Positions 12,901-26,400 of a stretch of 64,000 nt of DNA are shown here, piece by piece. Each line of letters starts with the position of its first letter. Position 1 is the first letter of the stretch. The notes under the pieces are model-generated. The model ran no database searches, had not been told where the DNA came from, and worked only from the letters and a program-made list of their open reading frames with translations. The stretch is from NCBI GenBank assembly GCA_049999725.1, contig JBNGIS010002877.1:1-64000 (forward strand). Reading direction: 5' to 3'. The DNA comes from Haplomitrium mnioides. Taxonomy: Eukaryota; Marchantiophyta; Haplomitriopsida; Calobryales. Position numbers and translations under genes: made by a program.

Positions 12901-15900
12901 CCTACAGCTTGTCATGCTTTTGGTGCAATTCTGAATGACATTTCTTTCCACCATTTGAAAAGCCTTTAGTACACATGGCACTGCTTATGTTCAAACTAAA
13001 CATCAACAAACAAGTCTACAACTTGTCATGTTTGAAGTGCAGTTCTCATTGGTTATTCTTTCCACTACTTGAAAAGCCTTGCTAAACATGGTATTTCTTA
13101 TGTTCAAACTAAACACTAACAAAAAAAACTACAACTTGTCATGCTTTTGGTGCAATTCTCCATGGCATTTCTTTCCACCACTTGAAAAGCTTTAGTATAC
13201 ATGGCACTGTTTTCTGTTAAAACTACTATAAATAAAGAACACTACAACTTGTCTTGTGTGTAGTGCATTTCTCATTGGCATTTCTTTTCACCACTTTAAA
13301 GATCTTGATAAACATTGTGCTTCTTATGTTCAAACTAAACATCAACAAAGATCTCTACACCTTGTCATGTTTGTCGTGCAATTTTCATTGGCATTTCTTT
13401 CCACCACTCAAAGAGACTTAGTCAACATGGCACTTCTTTTGTTCGAACTAAAAATCAACAAGGAACACAACAACTTTTCATGTTTGCACTATAAGCGCTA
13501 TTGGCATTTCTATCCACAACTTGAAATACCTTAGTAAACATGGCACTTTTTATGGTTTAACTAAACATTAACAAAGAAAACTAGAGCTTATAGTGTTTCT
13601 AGTGTTATTCTATTTGGCATTTCCTTCCACCTTTCGAAAAGCCTTTGTAAACATGGTATTTCTTATATTCAAACTAGACATCAACAAAGAACACCACAAC
13701 TTGTTGTGCTTGTAGTGCAAATGTTTTTGGCATTTCTTTCCACCACTCGAAAAGCCATACTCAACATAGTTTTTCATATGTTTAAACTAAACATCAACAA
13801 AGAGAATAACAACTTGTTATGAGTCTAGTGCAATTCTCATTGGCCCTTCCTTCCACCACTTGAGAAGCCTTAGAAAACACAGTAATTCTTATGTTTAAAC
13901 TGTACATCATCAAAGAACACTACAACTTGTTATGTTTGTAGTCCAATTCTCCTTGGTATTTCATTCCACCACTTGAAAACCCTTGGTAAACATGGTGCTT
14001 TTTATGTTTAAACTAAACATGAAAAAAAAAGCTTGTTATGTTTGTAGTTAAATTCTCATTGGCATTTCTTTCCATAACTTGAAAACCTTTGGAAACATGG
14101 TACGTCTTATGTTCAAACTAAACATCAACTAAAAACACCATGTGTCTAGTGTCATTCTCATTGGCACATCTTTTCACGAGTTAAAAAGCCTTAGTAAACC
14201 TCGAACGTGTTATGATAAAACTAAACATCAACAAAGTACACTACAACTTGTCATCTTTGTAGTGCAATTCTCAATAGCATTTCTTTCCACCACTTGAAAA
14301 GCCTAAATTAACATGGTGTTCTTATCCTCAAACTAAAGATCAACAAAGAACACTACAACATGTCATGTTTGTAGTGCAATTCTCATTGGCATTTCCATCC
14401 ACCACTTGAAAAGCCTTACTTAACATGGTATTCTTATATTCATGCTATACATCCACAAAGAACACTACAACTTGTCATGTTTGTAGTGCAATTCTAATTG
14501 GCATTTTTTTTCAACCACTTCAAAAGCCTTAGTAAGCATTGTATTTCTTGTATTCAAACTAAACACCAATAATGAACACTACAATGTCTCATATTTGTGG
14601 TGCAATTCTCATTGGCATTTCTTTCCACCTCTTGAAAACCATTAAAAAACATGACACCTCTTATGTTAAAACTAAATATCAATAAAGAAAACAAAAAGTT
14701 CTCATCATTGTAGTCCAATACTCATTGGTATTTCTTCCCACCACTTGGAGAGGCTTAGTCAATATAATTTATTTATTTTTTTAACGAAACATCTACAAAG
14801 AAAATTACAACTTGTTATGTTTGTAGTGCAATTCTCAATAGCATTTCTCTCTACCATTTGAAAAGCCTTGCTAAACATGGCAATTCATATGTTTAAACTA
14901 GACATCAAAATAGAAAAAAAAAACTTGATATGTGTGTAGTATGATTCTCATTGGCATTTTATTGCACCACTTGAAAAACCATTGAAATTTATTTTTATCA
15001 CTTGAAAAACCCTAGTAAACATGGTATTCTTATATTCAATCGAAACATCAATAAACAACGCTACAACTTGTCATGTTTGTAGTGCAATTCTCATAGGCAT
15101 TTCTTTCCACCACTTCAAAAGCCTTTGTAAACATAATACTCCTTATATTCAAACAAAACACCATCAACGAACACTACTACTTGTGATTTTTGTGGTGTAA
15201 TTCTCATTATCATTTTTTCTACGTGTTGAAAACCCATAGTAAACATGGCACTTCTTTTGTTAAAACAAAAAATCACCAAAGAAAACTACAACTTGTCTTT
15301 TTTTTAGTGCAATGCTTTTTGGCATTTCTTTCCACCACTTGAAAAGCCTTAGTTAACTTGGCACTTCTTTTGTTTGAACTATACATCGGGAAATAAATCT
15401 ACATCTTATCATGTTTGTAGTGCAATTCTTGTTGACACTTCTTCCCACCATACGAAAAGCCTTTGTAAACATGGTGTTTCTTTTGTTCAAACTAATATAC
15501 AAAAAAACAACACTACAACTTATCATGTCTCTAGTGCAATTCTCATTGACATTTCTTTCCACTACTTGAAGAGTCTTAGTAAGCATGGCACTTGATATGT
15601 CTAAACTAAAATTCAAAAAAGAAAACTACAAATTGCTATATGTGTAGTGAAATTCTCGTTAAACCTCTTTCCACCACTTGAAAAAAGTTAGTAAACATGG
15701 TACTTCTTTTGTTCAAACTAAACATCAACAAAGAACACTACAACTTGTCAAGTTTGTAGTGCTAAGGCTATCGGCATTTCCCTCCACCACTTGAAAAGCC
15801 TTAGTAAACATTGCACTTCTAATGCTCAAACTAAACATCAACAAATAATACTACAACTTTTTTTTTGTAGTGCAATTTTAATTGGCACTTCATTCCACCA

Positions 15901-16439
15901 CTTGGAAAGCCTTATGTTGAAACTAAACATGAAGAAAGAAAACTTCAACTTCATGTTTGTTGTGCATTTCTCATTGACATTTCTTGCCACCACTTGAAAA
16001 GCCTAAGTAAACATGGCCCTTCTTTTGTTCAAACATTCCATCAACAAAGAACACTAGAGCTTGTCATGTTTGTAATGCAATTCTCATTGGCAATTCTTTC
16101 CACCACCTGAAAAGCCTTAGTAAACATGGAACTTTTTCTATTTTAACTAAACATGAACAAAACAAACTACACCTTGTCATGTTTGTGGTTCACCTCTCAT
16201 TGGCATTTTTTTCCACCACTTGAAAGGACTTAGTGAACATGGAACTTCTTATGTTAAATACTACACATCATCTAGGAAAAGTACAACTTGTCATGTGAGT
16301 AGTGCGATTCTCATTAGCATTTCCTTCCACCACTTAGCAAGTCTTACTAGACATGGTCTTTCTTGGATTCAAACTTGACATCAACAAAGAACACAACAAC
16401 TTGTCAAATTTTGAATGCAATTTTTATTTTCATTTCTTC

Positions 16440-19400
16440 CAAATAACACTACAACTTGTCATGTTTCTAGTGCAAATCTCATTGACATATCCTTCCATCC
16501 CTTGAAAAGCCATAGTAAACATAGGACTTCTTATGCTCAAACCAATAGAAATGTAGAACGCTAGAAATTATCATGTTTGAAGTGCAATTCTCATTGGCTT
16601 TTCTTTCCACAACTTGCAAAGCAATAGTAAACATGGCACTTCCTATGTTTAAACAACCATGGAAAAAAAAGCTACAACTTGTCATGTTTGTAGTGCAATT
16701 CTCACTGGCATTTCTTTCCACAACTTGACAAGTCTTACTTAAGATGGTGGTTCTTGTATTCAAACTAAACATCAACAAATAACACTACAACTTGTCATGT
16801 TTTTAGTGCAATTCTCATTGGAATTTCTTCTCTCCACTTGAAAAGCCTTTGTAAACATGGAACTTCCTTTGTTTAAATTAGATATAAGCAAAGAAAACTA
16901 CAACTTGTCATGTTTGTAGTGCAATTCTCATTGGCATTTCTATCCACCACTTAAAAAGACTTGACAAACATGGAACTTCGTATGTTAGAAACTAAACGTC
17001 AACTAAGAAAAGTACAATTTTCCATGTGTGTAGTGCTATTCTCATTGGCATTTCTTTCCAACACTTAGCAAGTATTACAAGATATGGTACTTCCTGTATT
17101 CAAACTTGACATCAACAAAAAGCACTACAATTTGTCAAATGTTTAGTGTAATTCTCATTGGCATTTCTTCTCTCCACTTGAAAAGCCCTTGTAAACATGG
17201 AACTTCATTTGTTTAAATTAGACATGAGCAAAAAAAACTACAACTTGTCATGTTTGTAGTGCAGTTCTCATTGGCATTTCTTTCCACTACTTGAAAAGCC
17301 TAAGTAAACATGACACTTTCAATGTTTAAACTTAAAATGAGCAAAACAAACTACAGTCGTCCATGTTTGAAGTGCAGTTTGCATTTATATTTATGTCCAC
17401 CACTTCAAAAGCCTTAGTTAACATGGTACTTGTTTTGTTCAAACTAGATATCAACAAAGAGAACTACAACTTGTGATGTTTGTATTGCAGCTCTCAATGG
17501 CATTTCTTCCCACCTCTTCAAAAGCTTTGGTAAACATGACACTTAAAATGTTTAAACTGAATATCAAAAATGAAAAAAACAAATTGCCAAGTTGGTAGTG
17601 AGATTCTCATTTTCATTTCCTCCCACAACTAAAAAAGCCTTACTAAACATAATACTTTATACATTCAAACTCAACATCAACAAAGGACACTACAACTTGT
17701 CATGTTTGTAATGCAATTCACAAAGGCATTTTTTTCTACCACTTGAAAACCCTTAGTAAGCGTAGCACTACTCATGTTCAAACTAAAAATCAACCAAGAA
17801 CACTACAACTTGTCTTGTTTGTAGTGCAATTGTTGTTGGCATTTCTTTCCACCACGTGAAAAGCCTGGGTAAACATGGCGCATCTTATGTTCAAACTAAT
17901 TATCAAGAAAGAAAACTACAACTTGTGATGGTTGTAGTGCAATTCACATTGGCATTTTTTACCACCACTTGAAAAGCCTTACTCAATAGAGTACAATTTA
18001 TGTTTAAACTAATATAAACAAAGAACACAACAATTTTTCATGTTTGTAGTGCAATTCACATTGGCATTTCTTTCCATCACTTGAAAACCCATGAAAAATA
18101 TCACACTTTTTACATTTAAACTAAATATTCATAAAGAAAACTACAACTTGTCATATATGTAGTGCAATTCTCATTGGCATTTCTTTCCACTACTTGAAAA
18201 TCCTTAATCAACATGGCACTTCTTTTGTTCAAACTATACATCAACAGAAAACAATACAACTTGTCTAGGCTGTAGTGCAATTCACATTGGTATTTGTCTC
18301 CACCACTTGAAAAGCCTTAGTGAACATGGTAATTCTTATGTTCAAACTAAACAAAAAGAAAGAACACTACAACTTGTCATGTTTATAATGCAATTCTTAT
18401 TGGCATTTCTATTCACCACTTGGAAAACCTATGGTAACATAGGACTTCTAATAGTCAAACTAATAGTCAAAAAAGAAAATTACAACTTTTCATGTTTGTG
18501 GTAAAATACTTACTTGTATTTCCTTCCACCACTTGAACTCCTTTAATACACATGGCACTTCTTATATTCAAACTAAACGTCAACAAAGAAATCTACAACT
18601 TGTGATGTTTGTAGTGCAATTCTCATTATCATTTCTTTCCACCACTTGAAAAGCCTTAGTAAACATGACAATTTTTATGTTTAAACTAAAAATTAGCAAA
18701 AAAAACCTAAAACTTATCAGATTTGTAGTTCAATTCATATTGGCATTTATGTCTACCACTTCCAAAGCCTAAGCAAACATAATGCTTCTTTTGTTCAAAC
18801 TAAACATTGACAAAGAACACTACAACTTGTCAAGTTGTGGTGCAATTCTTATTGGCATTTTCTTTCCACCTCTTGAAAAGCCTTAATAAACATGAAACTT
18901 GATATGTTTGAAATAAACATAAAAAAAAAAAAAACAACTTGTGATGTTAATAGTGTGACTCTCATTGGTGCTTCCTAACATATGAGCAAAAAAAAACTAC
19001 AACTTGTTTTGTTTGTCATGCAATTTTCTTTGGCATTTCTTTCCACCACTAGTAAAGACTTAGTAAACATGGTATTTCTTATGTTTTAACTAAACATGAG
19101 CAAAGAAATCTACAACTTGTTATAAATGTAGATCGATTTTTATTGGCGTTTGTTTCCACCACTTGGAAAACCTTAGCAAAAATGGCACTTCTTATGTTCA
19201 AACTTAATGCCAACAATCAACACTACAACTTATCATGTTTGTTGTTGAGTTGTTACTCACATTCCTTTCCACATTTTGAAAAACCTTGGTAAACATGGCA
19301 CTTCTAATATTCTAGCTAAATATAACCAAATAACACTAGAGCTTGTCATGTTTGTACTCGTCTTATTGGATTTTCTTTCCACCACTTGCAAAGCCTTAGT

Positions 19401-22400
19401 AAACATGGCACTTCCTATGTTTTAACCAACATAGGAAACAAAAGCTACAACTTGTCATGTTTGTAGTGCAATTCTCATTTGCATTTGTTTCCACTACTTG
19501 AAAAGTCCTTCTTAATATGGTGCTTCTTGTATTCAAACTAAACATCAACAAAGAACACTACAACTTGTCATGTTTTTAATGCAATTCTCATTGACATTTC
19601 TTCTCTCCATTTGAAAAACCCTTGTAAACATGGAACTTCCTTTGTATAAATTAGACATGAGCAAAGAAAACTACAACTTGTCATGTTTGTAGTGCAATTT
19701 TCATTGGCATTTCTTTCCACTACATGAAAAGCCTAGGTAAACATGACACTTTCTATCCTTAAACTCAAAATGAGCAAAACAAACTACAATCAGCCATGTT
19801 TGAAGTGTAGTTTGCATTTATATTTATGTCCACCACTTCAAAAGCCTTAGCTAACATGACACTTCTTTTTTTCAAACTAGACATCAACAAAGAAGACTAC
19901 AACTTGTGATGCTTGTATTGAAATTCTCAATGGCATTTGATCCCACGTCTTGAAAAGCTTTAGTAAACAAAACACTTCAAATGTTTAAACTAAACATCAA
20001 AAAACAAAAAAAAAAACCTATTGCAATGTTGGTAGTTAGATTTTCATTTTCATTTTCATTTCCTTCCATGACTAAAAAAGCCTTACTAAACATAGCACTA
20101 TATACATTCAAACTCAACATCAACTAAGAAAACTACAACTTGTCATGTTTGTGATGTATTTGAAATGAGCATTTTTTTCCACCACTTGAAAACCTTAGAA
20201 AACATGGCACTACTCATGTTAAAACTAAAAATCAACAAAAACACTACAACTTGTCTTGTTTGTAGTGCAACTGTTGTTGGCATTTCTTTCCACCACTTGA
20301 AAAGCCTTGTTAAACATGGCACGTCTTATGTTTAAACTAATTATCAACAAAGAAAACTACAACTTGTGATGGTTGTAGTGCAATTCATGTTGGCATTTTT
20401 TACCACCACTTGGAAAGCCTTACTTAATAGAGTACAATTTATGTTTAAGCTAATATAAACAAAGAACACAACAATTTTTCATGTTTGTAGTGCAATTCCC
20501 ATTGGCATTCCTTTCTACCACTTGAAAAGCCATAAGAAACATCACACTTCTTATATTTAAACCAAATATTCATAAAGAAAACTAAAACTTTTCATGTTTG
20601 TAGTGCAATTCTCATTGGCATTTTTTTCCACTACTTTAAAATCCTTAGTCAACATGGCACTTCTTATGTTCACACTATACATCAACAAATAACATAACAA
20701 CTTGTCATGGTTGTAGTGCAATTCACATTGGCATTTGTCTCCACCACTTGAAAAGCCTTAGTGAACATGGTAACTATTATGTTCAAACTAAACAAAAAGA
20801 AAGAACACTACAACTTGTCATGTTTATAATGAGATTCTTATTGTCATTTCTGTTCACCACTTGGAAAGCCTTTGATAACATAGCACTTGTTACAATCAAA
20901 CTAAATACCAACAAAGAAAATTACATCTTTTCATATTTGTGGTGCAATACTCAAACATATTTCTTTCCACCCCTTGAACCGCCTTAATACACATGGCACT
21001 TCTTATATTCAAACTAGACATTAGCAAAGAAATCTACAACTTGTGATGTTTGAAATGCAATTCTCATTGACATTTCTTTCCACCACTTGAAAAGCCTTAG
21101 TTAACATGGCACTTTTTATGTTTAAACTAAACATGAGTAAAAAAACCTAAAACTTGTCATGTTTGTAGTTCAATTCCTATTGGCATTTCTGTCTACCACT
21201 TCCAAAGCCTAAGCAAACATGGTGCTTCTTTTGTTAAAGTTAAACATCGACAAAGAACACTACAACTTGTCATGTTGTGGTGCACATCTGATTGGAGTTT
21301 TCTTTCCACCTCTTGAAAAGCCTTAGTAAGCATGAAACTTGACATGTTTGAAAAAAACATCAAACAAACAAAACAACAACTTGTGATGTTAGTAGTGTGA
21401 CTCTCATTGGTGTTTCCTTCTAACATATGAGCGAAACAAACTACAACTTGTTATGTTTTTCGTGCAATTTTCTTTGGCATTTCTTTCCACCATTTGTAAA
21501 GACTTAGTAAACATGACATTTCTTATGTTTTACCTAAACATGAGCAAACAAAACTACAAATTGCTATAATTGTAGATCTAATTTTTTTAGCATTTGTTTC
21601 CAACCATTGAAAAACCTTAGTAAACATGGCACTTCTTATATTCTAGCTAAACATAACCAAATAGCACTACAACTTGTCATGTTTGTAGTGCAAGTCTCAT
21701 TGGCTTTTCTATCCACCACTTGCAAAGCCTTAGTGAACATGGCACTTCCTATGTTAAAACCAACATGGAAAGAGAAAGCTACAACTTGTCATGTTTGTAG
21801 TACAATTCTCATGGTATTTCTTTCCACAACTTGAAAAGTCTTACTAAACATGGTGCTTCTTGTATTTAAACTAAACATCAACAAAGAATATTACAACTTG
21901 TCATGTTCTTAGTGCAATTCTCATTGGCATTTCTTCTCTCCACTTGAAAAGCCCTTTTTATCCTAGAACTTCTTATGTTTAAACTAGACATGAGCAAAGA
22001 AAACTACAACTTGTCATGTTTGTAGTGCAATTCTCATTGGCATTTCTTTCCATCACTTAGAAAGTCTGACTAGACATGGTACTTCTTGTATTCAAACTTG
22101 ACATCAACAAAGAACACTACAACTTGTCAAATGTTTAGTGCAATTCTCATTGGCATTTCCTCTCTCCACTTGAAGAGCCCTTGCAAACATGGAACTTCCT
22201 ATGTTTAAACTAGACATAAGCAAAGAAAACTACAACTTGTCATGTTTGTAGTGCAATTGTCATTGGCATTTCTTTCCACTACTTGAAAAGCCTAAGTAAA
22301 CATGATACTTTCTATCTTTAAACTCAAAATGAGCAAAAAAAACTACAATCAGCCATGTTTGAAGTGCAGTTTGCATTTATATTTATGTCCACCACTTCAA

Positions 22401-23400
22401 AAGCCTTAGCTAACACGACACTTCTTTTTTTCAAACTAGACATCAACAAAGAAGACTACAACTTGTGATGTTTGTATTGAAATTCTCAATGGCATTTGTT
22501 CCCACCTCTTTAAAAGCTTTAGTAAACAAGACACTTCAAATACTTAAACTAAACATCAAAAAACAAAAGAAAACCTATTGCAATGTTGGTAGTAAGATTT
22601 TCATTTTCATTTCCTTCCATGACTAAAAAAAGCCTTGCTAAACATGGTACTTCATACATTCAAACTCAACATCAACAAAGAACACTACAACTTGTCTTGT
22701 TTGTGATGCATTTCACATTGGCATTTTTTCCACCACTTGAAAACCCTTAGTAAACGTGGCACTACTCATGTTCAAACTAAAACTCAACAAAGAACACTAG
22801 AGCTTGTGATGGTTGTAGTGCTATTCACATTGACATTTGTCTCCCCACTCGAAAAACCTTAGTGAACATGGTTATTCTTATGTTCAAACTAAACAAAAAG
22901 AAGGAACACTACAGTTTTTCATGTTTATGATGTGATTCTCATTGGCATTTCTTTTCACCACTTGGAAAGCCTTTGGTAACATAGCACTTCTTATAGTCAA
23001 ACTAAATAACAACAAAGAAAATTACAACTTTTCATGTTTGTGGTGCATTAATCACACACATTTCTTTCCACCACTTGAACTCCCTTAATACACATGGCAC
23101 TTCTTATATTCAAACTAAACATCAACAAAAAAATCAACATTTTGTGATGTTTGTAGTGCAAATTATCATTGACATTTCTTTCCACCACTTGAAAAGCCTT
23201 AGTAAACATGGCACTTTTTTATTTTTAAACTAAACATGAGCAAAAAAATCACCTATGTAGTTCAATTCATATTGGCATTTCTGTCTACCACTTCCAAAGC
23301 CTAAGAAAACATGGTGCTTCTTTCATTCAAACTAAACATCGACAAAGTACACAACAATTTGTCATGTTTTTTGTGTAATTCTCATTGGCGCTTCTTCTCT
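16440..23400. repeat. Three copies of a roughly 2.44-kb satellite macro-repeat
   Basis: Distinctive monomers recur in the same order. GCATTTATATTTATGTCCAC lies at 17,381, 19,814 and 22,373. A unit with AAACTAAACAAAAAGAA follows 18,307, 20,748 and about 22,856. A truncated unit with TAACATATGAGC lies at about 18,975 and 21,422. Spacing of copies 1 and 2 is about 2,433-2,449 bp, or 21.6 monomers. The fraction comes from the truncated unit, which both copies share. Copy 3 has about one extra monomer before 22.37 kb and lacks roughly four between there and 22.86 kb. The net offset is 2,101 bp, about 3 x 113 less than 2,441. Confidence 0.8.
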
Positions 23401-26400
23401 ATATTTGAAAAGCCCACGTATACATGGAACTTCTCATGTACAAACTAGACATGATCAAAGAAAACTACAACTTATCATATTTGTAGTGCAATTCTTTCCA
23501 CCATATGAAAAGCCTTAGTAACCATGGAACTTCTTTTGTTTAAACTTAACATGAGCAAACAAAACTACCGCTTAGTGTGCTTGTAGTTCAGTTCACATTG
23601 GCAGTTCTGTCCACCTTCTTAAAAGCAATAGTAAACTTGGTACTTTTTTGGTCAAAGTAAACATCAACAAAAAACACTACATCTTGTCATCTTTGTATTG
23701 TGATTGTCATTGGCGTTTCTTTCCACCTCTTCAAAAACCTTAGTAAACATGAAATTTGATATGTTAAGACTAAATATCATAAAAGAAAACAAATACTTGC
23801 CTTGTTTGTAGTGTGATTCTCACTAGCATTTTTTTCCTCCACTTGAAAAGCCTTAGTAAGTATGGCAGTTCTTGTGTGTATACTAATCATCAACAAAGAA
23901 CACTACAAATTGTCTTGTTTGTAGTGCAATTGTTATTGGAATTTCTTTCCACCACTTGAAAAGCCTTAGTTAACATCAGACTTCTTATGTTTAAAATCAA
24001 CATCAACAAAGAAAACTACAACTTGTTATATTTGTAGTGCAATTCTCATTGGCATTACTTCCCACTTTAAATATGCAAATGCACACAACACTTCTTATAT
24101 TCAAACTAAACATCAACAAGGAACACTACATCTTGTGATGTTTTAAGTGCAATTTTCATTGGCATTTCTTTCCACAACTTAGTAAGCTGCAAGTCAGCAT
24201 GGCACTTCTTATGTTTAAAGTAAACAACAACAAATAAAACTACAACTCTTCATGTTTGTAGTGCAATTCTCATTGGCATTTCTTCCCACCACTTGAAAAG
24301 CCAAAAATACTCATCGATCTTCTTGTGTTCAAACTAAATGTCAACAACTAGCACTAAAACTTGTCATGTTTGTATTGCAATTCTCATTGGCATTTCTTTC
24401 CACCACTTGAAAACCCATAATAAACATAGAACTTATTTTCTCTAAATTATAAAGAAGCAAACAAAACTACAAGTTGTCATGCTTGTAGCTTAATTCTCAT
24501 TGGCATTTGTGTCCACCTTTTCAAAAGCCACAGTAAACATCGTACTTCTTTGTTTAAACTAGACATCAACAAAAAACACTACAACTTATCATGTTTGTAG
24601 GACAACTCATTTTGGTATTTCTTTCTACCTCTTGAAAAACCATACTTAACATGACACTTGACATTCTCAACTTAAACATCAAAAAAGAAAAAAACAACTT
24701 GGGATATTTGAAGTGCAATTTTTATTGGCATTTATGTCGATCACTTGAAAAGTCTTAGTCAACATGGCATATTTAAAAGTCTTGTTTAATTAAACTAAAC
24801 AAAAACAACAAAACCTACAATTTGTCAATTTTGTAGTGCGATTCTCATTGGCATTTCTTTCCACCAATTGAACCGCTTGAGTGCACATTGCACTTCTTAT
24901 ATTCAAACTGAACATCAGTAAAAAAAAATCTACAACTTGTGATGTTTGTAGTGCAACTCTCATCGGCATTTCTTTCACTAAACATGGCACTTCTTATGTT
25001 TAAAGTAAACTACATCTTGTCATGTTTTTGGTGCAATTTTCATTGGCATTGCTTTCTCCAACTTGGGAAGCCAGAGTCAACATGGCACTTCTTATGTTTA
25101 AAGTAAACAACAAAAAATAAAACTCTAATTTGTCATGTTTGTAATGCTATTCATATTGGCATTTCTTCCCACCACTTGGGAAGCCTAAATACACATGGCA
25201 CTTCTTATGTTCAAACTAAACGTCAACAAATAACACTACAACTTGTCATACTTGTAGTGTAATTCTCATTGGCATTTCATTCCACCATTTGATAGCTCTT
25301 ATTAAACATAACCCTTCTTTTGTTTCAATTTAACGGGAGCAAACAAAACTGCAACTTGTCATGCTTGTAGTTCAATTCTCAATGGCATTTCTATCCAACA
25401 TTTCAAAAGCCATAGTGAACATGGCACTTATTTTGATCAAAATAAACATAAAAAAAGAACACTACAACTTGTCATGTTTGTATCGCAATTCTTTTTTGCA
25501 TTTCGTTGCACCTTGCTTAACATTACACTTGATATTCTCAACTTACACATCAAAACAAAAAACAACAACTTGTGAGGTTTGAAGTGCAATTCTTATTGGC
25601 GTTTGTGCCCACCACTCGAATAGTCTTAGTTGACATGGCACTTTGTTTAGTTAAACTAAACAATGACAAAGAAAATTACAAATTTTCATGTTTGTAGTGC
25701 AATTCTGATTGGCATTTCTTTCCACCACTTGAACTGACTTAGTATACATGGCACTTCTTATGTTCAAAATAAACATCAAGAAAGAAATCTACAACTTATG
25801 ATGTTTGTAGTGCATCTCTCATTGGCTTTGCTTTCCACCACTTGAAAAGCAATGGTAAACGTGGCACTTCTTATCTTTAAAGTAAACAACAACGAATAAA
25901 ACTACAACTTGTCATGTTTGTAGTGCAATTATTATTGGCATTTCTGTCCACCACTTGTAAAGCCTTGGTTGACATGGCATGTCTTTTAGTTAAACTAAAC
26001 AACAACAAAAAAACTAGAATTTGTCATGTTTGTAGTGCAATTCTCATTGGCATTTCTTTCCACCACTTGGAGCGCCTTAGTACACATGGCACCTCTTATG
26101 TTCAAACTAAACATGGACAAATAAAACTACAACTTGTGATGTTTGTAGTGCAATTCTTGTTTGCATTTCTTCCCACCACTTGAGAAGCTTAAATACAAAT
26201 GGCGCTTTTAATGTTCGAAACCAAACATCAACAACTAGCACTACAACTTGACATGTTTGTAGTGCAATTCTCATTGGCATTTCTTTCCACCACTTGAAAA
26301 GCCTTCGCAAACATGGCACTTCTATTGTTTAAACTTGACATGAGCAAACAAAACTACAACTTGTCATGATTGAAGTTTAGTTCTCATTGGCATTTAAGTC

